DNA from: Aptenodytes patagonicus
Lineage: Eukaryota; Chordata; Aves; Sphenisciformes; Spheniscidae
Assembly: GCF_965638725.1 (NCBI RefSeq)
Contig: NC_134963.1
Coordinates: 7,943,501-8,007,500, forward strand
Length of the DNA: 64,000 nucleotides
Reading direction: 5' to 3'
The notes under the pieces were generated by a model. The model saw only the letters and a program-made list of their open reading frames with translations, was not told where the DNA came from and did not search any database. The stretch's first letter is position 1; the number at the start of each line of letters is the position of its first letter. Made by a program: the position numbers and the translations under genes. Shown one piece after another: positions 47,601 to 58,300 of the stretch.

Positions 47601-50600
47601 TTTTTTTTTCCCCCCCCACCATTGTCTTTCCTGCAATTAATCAATGAGAGTAAATCCTCGTGACAGCATCATAACAGTGTTTGGTTTGTGAAGGAGCTGC
47701 TGGAGGAAATGTCAACGTGCTGTTTAAATGAAATTGACTGTGCGCTGCTGCTCAGCTGCCTTGGGATGGGTCTTTGTCTGGAGGATGACAGGGAGCTGGG
47801 AATTAAGGGGGAGGGAAAAAAAAGGCATCTCAGCACCTTATGTGAATTTGAAGGTGGCAGAGGCATTGGCCAAACCGAAGGCATTGGTGTTCGGGTGGGC
47901 TCCTAGCCCTGTTGCTCTGGGCTGGGCTGCGGTGTGGATTTAGCTGGAGGGCAGTGGAGGCAAGAGCAGCCCCATGGGCTCCTGCACGCTGCATGGGTGA
48001 ATGCCCCGTGCTGTCGAGCAGCGTGCTGGGTCGCGGAGGTCCTGTCCTGGCGTGCCGTGGGGCTGGGTGGATGGGTGCCCTGGACAGGCTGCTGCTGGGT
48101 GGGCTCCCGCTGGGTGGGCTCGCAGGGGCAGCCATGGGATTGGGGCACTAGAGGATGGCCAGGACTTTCATTGCTTTGCATTTCTTGTATGTCTCTGATC
48201 TGTGGATCGCTGTCACCTGAGGACTGCGATCACCATCAGTTACCTGTGGGGCCACATTTAGCCTTAATTAACCAACTGGTGCTAAGCTGGCCTGGGAAGT
48301 TGTGGGGCCTTTTTTCCCTATAAGGGTCTGGCATGGGGACAAAGGATGAAATGACCTGGGTTTAGGACTCGCCGGTTCTGGGTCTTTCCCGAAAGCTGAA
48401 TTTCCAGGACCCCTGGCCCTCGCTTTGCCGCAATGCGGTCGGAGGGCTCTGCGCCCCCGGGGTCTGATCCCAGCTTGCGCCGTCTCGCACCGGAGCAGCA
48501 GCTGGGGTGCGCGGGTCCCCACGGGAGCACGGGCAGCGTGTGCCGCCATGGCTGTGGGTCACTCGGAGCTTCACCTGGAGTCACAGGGTGACTGTCCTGC
48601 TGTCCCGTGCCCTGATGCCAGATCTGTCCGGGTGTCTGTGGGTGGCTCCGGGCCAAGCAGCTTCAGTTTGCCGCTTCCACATGTTTTTGTTAGCTGAGAT
48701 CTGCCTCTCTTCTTTCTTTTTTTTAAAGGAAAGTCTCGAACATGGGCTGTTTCCTGAAGTGCCATCCATAAAGCAGCTTGCCCAGTTTTGCCCAGACTTT
48801 CTGAAACGATTTGCATGAGAGATGAGACAAAGCGCGGATGCTGGCTGCCTGGGGATGTTGGGATTTGAGGGACTTTTGGTGTGCGGGACCCTGAGGGGCT
48901 GGGCTGCCCTCCTGCCCCTCCATCTCATCTGCTGATTATTTTGCAGCATTACACAGCTGCTTCAGCAGTTGTTTTGGGGCTATTTACACCTTTTTTTTTC
49001 TCCCCTCTGCAGGTAAATCCATTAGTACCGAATCCTGCCTGATCCTGGAGGGGAGTGAGCACCCCGCTGTCTGCTTGGGCAGCTCTCTGTGGCCCCTATA
49101 GCTGCACACATATGCCATAGGGGATGCTGTGGGGTGTGCGTGGCTCCTGTGCTGGGCAAACTCCTTTTCCTGGGAAAGAAAGAGCCTGGGTGTTGCAAGG
49201 TGCTCGGGGCAGAGCTGGACGCAGGGTGCAGAGTGTCTGCACCAGGGCTCCAGCCGGCACCTGGGGTCCCCTACGGCTTGCGCAGCTCTTCTGGGCGTCA
49301 GGCACCAGCCCTGGTGCTGGGGCATGGAGGAGGGCAGGATCCGGCCCTGATGGACTCGTGAGATGGCAGCAAATGTTGCCGCTAGCTGGGAGAGAGCACC
49401 ACCTAAAAATGGTGTTTGGGGGTGCTTGTGCCCGCTGAGAGGCAGGGAGGCACGCGGTTCCCATCCCAGGGCTGCTGGCGCGTCCCGGCTTCTGCATTTG
49501 CTCTTCTCACCGCTTGGCTGGGGGGGTTCCCAATGGGTCCTTGTCACCCCAAAATACACACCCCTTCTCCCTGGGTGTGGGGCTGGGGAGCCCCATCAGA
49601 AAATCACGTGCTCATACCCTGTTTTTCCCTCCCCATCCCCAGCTCTGCCATCCAGCTGGTGAGCGTAAATCAGCTCCCATGCGCGGGCTGGCCTTGGAGC
49701 TGGCGTGAAAACCCCATCAGCCTGGTGTTTGGATCCGTTCAAGTTCAGAACCTCCTGTTTGGCGATGTCACGCCGAAATAACCTCTCACTTGGCATCTGA
49801 GCGGCAGTTTGGGTTATTTGTTTGGGGTCTGGCTGCTGGCGGTGAATAAGAAGCTGCTGCCAATGCTCTGTCTGCAAGTGTGTTTCGCCGAGTGAATGGA
49901 CAGGCTCTAAAACCTGCTCTTTCAAACCAGATTAATCGCATTAGGCTTTGTCAATGCAAAAATTACCTCATCATTGGCACTGGCAGGTGGTGTAGAGCAG
50001 CAGACTTATTCAATATTTAAGAAAGCTGCATTGCAGAGCTGAGAAGGCTGGAGAAATAGGTTGCCTGTGTCAGTGTCTTTGCTGGTGGAGAAGATCTCTG
50101 CAGGCACCGCCAAGTGTGAAATGTTGAGCTTACCGTAAAAACCTGATTATTGCACTGGGAGTCTTTGAAATACTGAATTTTCTGTTTTCTACCTCGGTAT
50201 GTTATCTCCAGACGGCTAAACCGGTGTGTTTGGGCAGCCCTGTAATGGTCTCTCTTTGCAGATGCCCGGTTGGTGGCGGCAGTGTGGGTCCCTCCGGTGG
50301 CTTTGGGTCCTGCCTGGGGCACCTGCTGCCCCATGTCCCTCCTGGTGCCCACGGGGCAGGATGGGCTCCGACCATGGGGTTCACGCCGTGGGGCTCCCGC
50401 TACCTTTCCCTGCCCACCCAGGGCTGCTGGAGGACGAGGGGCACCCGCCAGTTGCTGACGCTGCATCCGCTTGATTTTGGGTGCTGGCAGTGGGCCCGTG
50501 AATTGGCACCTCTTGGCTCAGAGCGAGCAGGGTCTGAGCACAGGACGACAGCACTGGCGGCTTGGGGAGAGGCAGAGTGATTCATGGAAGACATTCAATC

Positions 50601-53591
50601 CCTTTTTATTAAGGCATGATAGAATTCATGGGCTCCGTCATACAGAAGTAATGGAGCAGTGTGATTAGAGTCATGTGGCTCTTCCTTAAGGCCAGAAATT
50701 AAGACCTTGCTTCTATTCCTGGCTCTGCCTGGGACATGCCGTGTTCGCGCCAGTGGGAGCTGCCACCTCGCTCCTCCCGACCTCTGCTTGCAATCGGGGA
50801 GCCTCGAGCAGCCAGCACCACGCGGGGACAAGAGGGACCTGGGGGAGCAGGTCCTGGGACCCTTTGGGGACAGCCAAACCCTGGAAGGTCTTGGCATCCT
50901 CCTAGGATGGGATATTTCAGTTTCATTAACTAAATGCTGCTGCATCCCATCAATCACGACTTGGATTGCCACATCCTTTTGCTTGTGAGCCAGGATTTGG
51001 TGGGGGGGAAAAAGCCACCGTGAGCTGTTATTTTGTTCTTTACTGTGCACTAAAAATGCAGAACCAAGCATTAGGACGAGAAAGAGTAGTTGCTGGAAGT
51101 AATGCAAAGTAGATCTTCAAAATCTATTATTTATAGGCAGAGGGAAGGGCTTGTGTATTCTTCCAGGAGCCGTCCCTGGGCTCTTCTCCATCCGCAACAA
51201 AGTGAAACACCCGCGGCCTCTCTATTATTAGCAGAAAGTTCTAGCTGGGGGAAAGAGTTTTCCTCCCTGCCGGCTGAAGTGCCAGTGATCGCTCTACCCT
51301 CTTCGCTAGGAGAAAACAGGGATTTTTCCCTATTCTTTGCGGGGCTGGGGTGGCCACTCCTGCTCCGCGTGACCTTGGGCAAGTCCCTTATCTGCCTGTG
51401 CCTCCCCAAAAATGGGTGCCGGTGGCATGGTGCTGCCCTTCCAGGGCACCCCATTAAATCTGCGTGCAGCCCCGCAAGCCCCCCTGCTCCCGGCCGTGGC
51501 GGGACCCTAAATCCCCAGCAGGAGTTTGCTGCTGCAGTGCAGATTGTGGAGGTGGCGGTGGGGATGTAAATGAACAATTTGCTTATTTAACTGACCTTGT
51601 CAATCAGAGCCTTCTGGTCTGGCACAGGAATAGTCGCTGTATGGAACCAGCAGAGCACTAATTACCCCATGTGCTTCACTTTTTTTTTTAATATGTATAT
51701 TTTTCTATATTTTTGGAAGTTATCAGTGAAGCAAAGGTGATCCTCAAATCTCTGCTGACCCTTCAGAGGCTGATGGAGAAACCCCTGCAATATTGCAGAG
51801 CAGAAAGCAGAGGATGGGAATTATTTTTCCCCCTTTCTGGGAACGTTGCACTTTTTTTTGTGTGTGGCTTGCAGTTTGTGATTTCAGTGGGGTGGTTTTG
51901 CAAGCTCCCGTTTTCCATCCTCTCCTTGGGACAACCTCCCCAGTGCTCCTGTTGGAGTTTTGCTGAGAGCTGGAGTCGCTTTGTGCCCTGTAAAGGTGCA
52001 TTTGCTGGGTCTGGGCTGAGCTCCGGTCCTGCTGGGACCCACGGGCAGCTCTGGGACGCTGGCTTCGGTGCTGGGATGTGGCGGGACGTGGGCAGCTGAG
52101 CGGTTCCTTCCAGCCGGGGAGGAGTCTGGGGCAGCATCTTCCCAGGGCAGCAGGTTTGGGAGGATGAATGGCCCACGGGCTGGGAGCAGCCCTGCTGCCC
52201 GCGGGCCGGGCTCTGCGGAGGGGTTTGGGGTTTTATGTTTTTGCGTTGGTTGGTTGTTTGTTTTTAGTTCTTCTGCAGGCAGGAGAAAGCCATTCAAATG
52301 CAGGTGCTGCGAGAAATGCAGGCGGGAGGCTGCTGCCGCGGGGGGGATCCCAGCGGGTACCCTGTGCCAGCTCCGCTTCAGCGCTCTGCAGAGGAGATGG
52401 ATGGGGGGAAAATCCCGCAAATGGGAAATAGTTGAGCTCACAAAAACTTTCCCCCATTGGCGGGGGGTCCTAATGAAGGAGTGATTCGTATCGTCCTTGG
52501 TGCCTTGTGCTCTCCTTAGTGCTGCAGTAAAGCCAACCCCTCGGTGGATGGATTGCCTTTTCTCTTCTATTTCCACCTTAATAACTGTAAAGGGAGGCTC
52601 GACCTGAGCTTCTCCCTTTGCAAGCGATATCTTGTGGGCGATGCCATCCGTGGACCCACAAGCTGCACCTGCTGCTCTTGGGGACCATCCCGAGATGGGT
52701 CCAGGCGTGACGGTGACTTGCGGCATAATTGCAGCGTCCCCTGGCACCCCACGGGCTGGGCAGGGGTGAGGGGCGGCGCAGGAGGATGGATCCTGCCCTG
52801 CCCTTGGCTGGGGGACACTGCTCTGCCTGCGGTGTTCGCCCTGTGTAAAAGCACTGGTTTTCCCCCAGAAGAGACGATGGGACGGATGGATCCGTCCCCG
52901 CGCCATGGGCAATGCTGGTTGGCATCGGCTCGGGCTTTGCCATCCAGTCCCTGACCCGTGCAGTGGGTGGGGGCGGTGGGTGGAGGGGGAAAACCCCCAG
53001 AAAGTGGGGATAAATAAGCGCTCGTGTTCTGAATTTTACATCAATTTGTTTTTTAATAAAAACTGTCAGTTTTGCCGAAAGGAGAAGGGTTTGGAGAGGT
53101 TCCTTTTTGATGAGTCTTGTGGAGATGAGTAGACAGAATATCATCTTTGGGTCCTGTTGCCGCATCCTCCTTCAGTGCCTCTCCCGGTTTCATTTTGCAA
53201 AAACTTTAGTAAACAAAAATGAAAAAGGAGGAGTTTTGTTCCAGAGGGAATGTGGTTTGGGGGAGGACAGCAAGACGTGCTGGGCTTTGGGGGGAAGTTT
53301 CATAGTTTGTAGATTTTTCTCTGAAACAGAAACATCCTCTTCCCTCCCAGCTCTGAAGCCTCATAATTAATGTGAGGTCAGGTATCTCATTAATTACATC
53401 CACACTGAACGTGGCTGTGTTGCCCTCCTGGGAGGGTAGCGGTTGTAGGCTCCTGTGTCTCGTGCATGATATCGAGACAGCAACTAAAGTGACATTCCTG
53501 TTCCTCTCCCGCTCCTCTTAATGCCAAAAATAAAGCCCTGCCCGGTGTGATTTTGTGTTTTTTGTTGTGGTTTTTTTTTTTCCCCCTACAG
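44227..53591 (+). other. RPH3A: RPH3A first intron (about 9.4 kb)
   Basis: This is intronic on the assumption that the CpG-island exon splices to 53592. It contains a G-quadruplex-prone run at 44293-44311, a back-to-back acceptor/donor at 49012/49013, and a T-run followed by a C-run at about 47,591-47,618. A 342-codon open frame lies antisense at 51884-52912. No recognisable exon of another gene was found. Confidence 0.6.
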
Positions 53592-53759
53592 CCTGGCTGA
53601 AAGCACCAGGTTCCTTTTGTCGGCATCGCTGCTCTCTGAGAGCACGGGCAGACGAGCAAGTGATTGACTTCCCACGCGTTCTGAGTCGGCACTCATCGGC
53701 AGAGCACCGGTGTGCCCAAACTCGCTCTGCGTGTCCCTGCATCCCCTCGGCAGCCAGCG
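53592..53759 (+). other. RPH3A: RPH3A 5' UTR in the start-codon exon
   Basis: The acceptor is a T-tract then cccccctacag-type sequence ending at 53591. The 168 nt before the start contain no ATG. In the frame of the start codon the nearest upstream stop is TGA at 53682-53684, so translation cannot begin further upstream in this frame. Confidence 0.85.
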
Positions 53760-53836
53760 ATGACCAACGCGGTGGTGGGTGGCAGCTCTGACCGGTGGAT
53801 GTGCCCCAGCGACAGGACCATGTCTCTCCGGGCCAG
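53760..53836 (+). CDS. RPH3A: RPH3A coding exon 1 (N-terminus, partial CDS)
   Basis: The start ATG at 53760 has G at -3 and is followed by MTNAVVGGSSDRWMCPSDR, which lines up with the mammalian rabphilin-3A N-terminus that I remember (MTDTV...SSNRWMYPSDR). The exon gives 25 complete codons and 2 bases, ending in LRA and AG before the donor GTGAGA at 53837. The stretch after PSDR (TMSLRA) differs from the mammalian PLQ and looks about two or three residues longer. The segment precedes the first helix of the Rab-binding domain and is probably disordered. Confidence 0.95.
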
Positions 53837-54388
53837 GTGAGAGGAGGGGGCTGGGGTCGCAGGGATGCTGCTGGTGCGGAAGGGAGGAGAGTCCCCGGGG
53901 GTGGGAGGCGATGCGGGTGCAGCCGCCCTGGTTCCTTTTCTGGGGACATTGGGAATTGGGTTTGCACCGGTTAGATGGGGACGTTTTGCCCTGTTGCCTC
54001 CTAAACCGCCTGAGAAAAGTGGTGGGGATGGACCCACGGGTGTGCACGCACCCCTGTGCCGACGAGGAGCCTTGTCCATCCCGATGCCCTCCAACGCGGC
54101 TGCCGTGCAGGGTGGTGCTGCATCCCACTGCGTGGCAGATCTCCATCCCGGCTGGATGGGTGGTGGCAGCACCCACGGATGGGTGCTGGTTTTGGGTGCC
54201 CGGATGATGCAGGGGCTGGGGGAAGCTTGTGTTCGGAGCTTGCTGCTCTGCGCTGCTTTGGAGGAGCAGCGGGGGTCCACGGAGAGGGACATGCTGTTGG
54301 GGACGGTCAACCCCAAGGCGGGGAGAGCGCTGGCCTCATCCCTTCTCTCACCTAATCCTTGTTCCCTCTCTTTCCCTGTGCCTCCCAG
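53837..54388 (+). other. RPH3A: RPH3A intron upstream of the microexon
   Basis: This 552-bp intron ends in a dense pyrimidine tract. A TGC lies at 54379-54381, a few bases before the acceptor. I see no other feature in it. Confidence 0.85.
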
Positions 54389-54403
54389 CAGCGAGAAGGA
54401 GCA
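54389..54403 (+). CDS. RPH3A: RPH3A 15-nt microexon
   Basis: A pyrimidine tract and CCCAG (ending 54388) are followed by 15 bases and a strong donor GTAAGT at 54404. Read in phase 2 with its neighbours it codes SSEKEQ, the last residue completed by the next exon, and matches SNDKEQ of mammalian rabphilin-3A. Exons this short are typical of neuronal genes. Both flanking introns are in the same phase, so skipping removes five residues without a frameshift. A second AG directly follows the first (CAGCAG), allowing a 12-nt form that drops one Ser. Confidence 0.9.
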
Positions 54404-55226
54404 GTAAGTATCTTGCTTGCTTTTTTTTTTGGCCTATTGCTCTTCACCTGCTACTCTAATGGTCTTGAGAGAACAGGAAAAATCTTGCCCTGGATGCAGG
54501 AATAAAGCAATTAATTTTGGGAAGTGTTGAATAGGGTTTTAATGAATTTTAAGGTTTAAGACCATGCAGGTCTGCTCAGCCCAGGGGGAAAGACCCAGGA
54601 AAGGTCTTTAGATGAGCAGAAAGATGAGGGGAGGAGAGGCCTTTTGCCTCCTTTGTTAGCGTTGCCCCTCTGCCACCTGCTAATTTGCAGGGCTGAGTGG
54701 CAGACGTTACCGTGTCACCAGGTTAAAGCTGCCTGACGCCCAGGCTGCGCTCGCTGTGCGAAAGGATCTTTGGAAATGACGGTAGGAGAGGAAAAACTCT
54801 GATGTTTGATGAAATGTACCCCAAAAAACCCCTCCTGCTCCTGTGGCCATCGCCCTGGTACCACAGCTCACTGGCAAACCTGGCGTTACATGGCAGAGAG
54901 CAGGGTGCAAAATTAGCCACGTCAGTTGATGCTTAACATGGAAATAATGAGAATACTTTTGAAGAGGAAAGGGGTTTTCTCCATATGAAACAAGTGTTTC
55001 TATATGAAACCTCCCCAAAATGGAAATAAGAGCTTCCAGCTGGTGGGTGGGGGCCATTTGCAGGCTTCCTGCTAGAAGAGAGCTTGGAGGATGGGGAGAT
55101 ATCGTACCCCTTCTTCCCTGGCCTTGGGAATTGGTGCCTGGCTATTGCCCACACACGCGTGTGATTGCACATGTGCATGCACACACATGATCTGTGGACG
55201 AAGCCCTGGCCCCCCTCTCCCCGCAG
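54404..55226 (+). other. RPH3A: RPH3A intron between microexon and first-helix exon
   Basis: An 823-bp intron with normal GT and AG ends. The acceptor has a C-rich pyrimidine tract ending ccgcag at 55226. No further feature is seen. Confidence 0.85.
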
Positions 55227-55370
55227 GCTCCCCGCTGGCTGGGCAGCACGGGGTGGCCAGCCTGACCGGCAGCGCAAGAGCGAGGAGTTGACGGACGAGG
55301 AGAAGGAGATCATCAACCGAGTCATCGCCCGGGCCGAGAAGATGGAGGAGATGGAGCAGGAGCGCATCGG
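55227..55370 (+). CDS. RPH3A: RPH3A coding exon, first Rab-binding helix
   Basis: This 144-nt exon reads [20 protein letters not shown] then [20 protein letters not shown] and EMEQERIG. The second part is practically identical to mammalian rabphilin-3A and forms the long amphipathic helix that starts the Rab-binding domain and packs against Rab3A. The first part differs in a few positions. The acceptor is at 55226 and the donor GTAAGG at 55371; the exon ends after the second base of a Gly codon. Rich in Glu, Arg and Lys, as expected for this charged helix. Confidence 0.97.
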
Positions 55371-58300
55371 GTAAGGTGGTGGTGGCACCGGCACCGCGCT
55401 GGTGGGACGGGAGGGACCCCACGCCTTGCCGGTGCTGGCGGGGGAAAGCGCTCGCCTGGCTGCTTTCCTGGCCAGCAGCTACTGCGCTGACTGCACTGCA
55501 GTGTTTCTCCTGAAAGGGAGCCTGCGGGGGATCTTTTTGAGCTGGCGTTGGTCCTTGGCCAGGAGGAACCTGTAAGCAGGGGAGGGAGCCGCTTGGCATG
55601 CTGCTGCCGCTCGGTGTGCCGCTGTGTTCTAGACCAAGAATTTATAGTCTCATCGATTTTCTTTTTTTCTTTTTTTCCGGTCCAGAAGGGATCATTAATA
55701 ACATCTCATTTCGGGGAGCGAGGCTGCTGCTGCTTGCCCCATCCTGAGCCTGAGCATCCGTGAGTGCAGGCAAAGCCATGGCTCACCAAAAGGTGTTTTG
55801 TCTTGTTTTGGGAACACGGATGGATCCATCGCCCCCTCCAGCAGCGTGTCCCGGCGGTTAATCCCTCCTGCCACCCAGAAATGAGCTGTCTGTGGAGCTG
55901 AATAGGTCTGAGTGTTGCCCAGCCTTGGGGCTGGCCACGTGTTGGGACCAGCTCCTGGGGGGGCTGGGGATGCTGGCGCTGCCCCAACCACATCTGTGGT
56001 GGGGTACCCGCCATCGCTGGCGGGTGCTGCGGGCCTCCCCGGTGCTGATGCACCTGGCCTGGAGCAGAGGGCAAGACGTGCCTGTGTTTGCTTTTATTGC
56101 ATCTCTACCCTGCCTGGGCAAAGGTGCCAGGCGAAATAATGCTAATAATTAGGTATCAACTTGCTGTGCTGGGGATGGTTTTCTGGAGGGGATCTCCATA
56201 ATCCTGTTTGTCAGGCGTCATGCCTTTTTTCATTACAGAGGAGCGTTTTATTCTTGTTGAGCTTAAGCATCGACTACTTTTCCCTGCAAGGTTGGGGGGG
56301 GGAAATACTCAGGCCCAGGCAGGAACTGTGCTCTCTGCCACTTCGGAGAACGTCAAAGCCCCTCTCGTAGCTCAGGGACAGCTTTGCTCAGCAAACAGGC
56401 ACGTGGCCCTGCGGGGCAGCTGTTTGGTGAAACGCAGAGAGGACCTGCCTGCGCCCGCAAAGCCTCGCGCCACAGCCGGAGCTTTAATCCATCACCCTGG
56501 CTGCTTAATAACCCTTAAATATTGAATGTGTTTGTGATGCAGGCACGGGGTGCTCCAGCTGCAGCACGCAGTCTTCCTCGGTGGCTGCAGCCCGTTGCCT
56601 CCTAAGTGGTGGATTTATTTACTTGTTTTTAGAAATGCGTTGTTAGGAGGAGGTCTGTGAACAGCTTAGGCAGGTATCGCCTCAACAGCAGCTGTTCCTG
56701 CTGCCTGGGGCTTGGCGTGTGCCCCATGGCTGTGCTGCTTCCCTGGGCTTGGAGGGGGGCTGCCCCTCCGGCCGGCATTGCCTTGCGTTACAACGTGCAA
56801 CGCTTTTCCTCTGCTGGCTTTCTGGCAGAAACCAGGTGAAAGTAGCTATGAATGGTGGTGATTCATTCTGGAAAAGTGCTTACAAACAGCATTTCCCCAG
56901 CTTTGCACGTTTGCAGCCCAGTAAGAATTACTCTCAAACGTGATGCTCTTTGGATTATGCTTAAATCAACTTTAGCAAGGCGGGGGAGAGAGGGTTTTTT
57001 TTTTCCTTGCATCATGCATTCCTGCAGCTGTCTGCAAACCTGCAGAAGCTCTCCCTTTTACCTTTGTTAGCCGAGTCAGAGGAGGTTTCTCATCCTCATT
57101 CATGAAAAAGCCGGGCGGAGGACTTCGTGCTGTACTCAGAGTAGAGCAAGGGAAGGCTGGCGGATGTGCAGTCGCAGCTGATTTGCCTCCTGCATGTAGG
57201 CGTAGCAGGAGCCTTGCCAACTCCTTTGTGTTTGTTGGCTTGCACAACAAGAGCTGTAGGATGTGCAGCTACAGAAATATGGGACAGCATCTATATCAGT
57301 CTCTTGCAGAATGGCCCATTCAGAAGCTGCTCGGATGTTATCCAGGATAGCTCCTTATATTACAAAATAATCCGGGTTTGCCCGGCTGGCCTCTGGCAGG
57401 GATGCAGCGGTTGCGAGAGTGTCCCTCGGTCAAACAGGCTGCTCTAGGGAGGTGACCCTGGAAAGCCTGATTTTCTGCAATTTTCTGGGATTTTCTATTC
57501 CTGTAAGGGGGGGGAAAAAAAGGAAGATCCATTAAAAACCTGGTTTTGGTTAATATAAGGAATAGCTTACATGAAGCGAATGCGCCTTCCAAAGGGGAAC
57601 ATGTGGTAGATACTTGGAGTTGTCTTAATAAGTGGATTGTGTTTGGGGGGGTGCCTTTGAGCTTTACATATAATACTTGAGCAATCGTGAAGTCTACAGG
57701 TGGGTGCTGGCTGCAAATGAACCTCCTTGTGCCTTGAAGTCCCTCCTGATTTAGTGCCATCCATCTCCTGCCCTCTCGTGTCCCCTCTCCTGTATCCGCC
57801 GTCCCATGAGCCCCTTACTGTGGCCGGCTGGAACAAATTGATGCTGCTTGTTGAGAAGATGTTTGTGGAATCAGAATTCATGTCAAACCCAGCTCAAATT
57901 AATCTAGAGAAAGAGAGTATTTTTAGCACAGGGGGTGGATGGAGGCCCGCGGGATATGTGATCTGGATGCTGATGAGGATTGTAGGACGGGAACGCTTTG
58001 GTGTGTGGTTTTTTTTTTGGCTGGGTCATTGTCTCATAGCAGAGAGAAGGATAATAGGAGCTGAAATCATCTTAAACAGCAATATAGCAAGAGTGCGTCA
58101 GGCGTGAGCTGATGAAGGACTTTGCAACTGCCTGGGGATTAGGATAGTCCTTTGGGCCAGTTTAAGGGCACAGGGGCTGAAAGCCAGCGGGCAAAGGGTT
58201 TGGAGGGCAAAGCGGACCTGTGGCAGGGACGGATCCGTTCTCGTCCCTTCTCCCTCCCCACTTGGCCTGGGCTTGTGCTTGGGGGGTCCCTGCGGTGACT

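Noticed and set aside
53555..53791. Open frame starting MFFVVVFFF, overlapping the RPH3A start exon
   Set aside because: It reads the intron polypyrimidine tract and is in a different frame from the conserved rabphilin N-terminus that starts at 53760.
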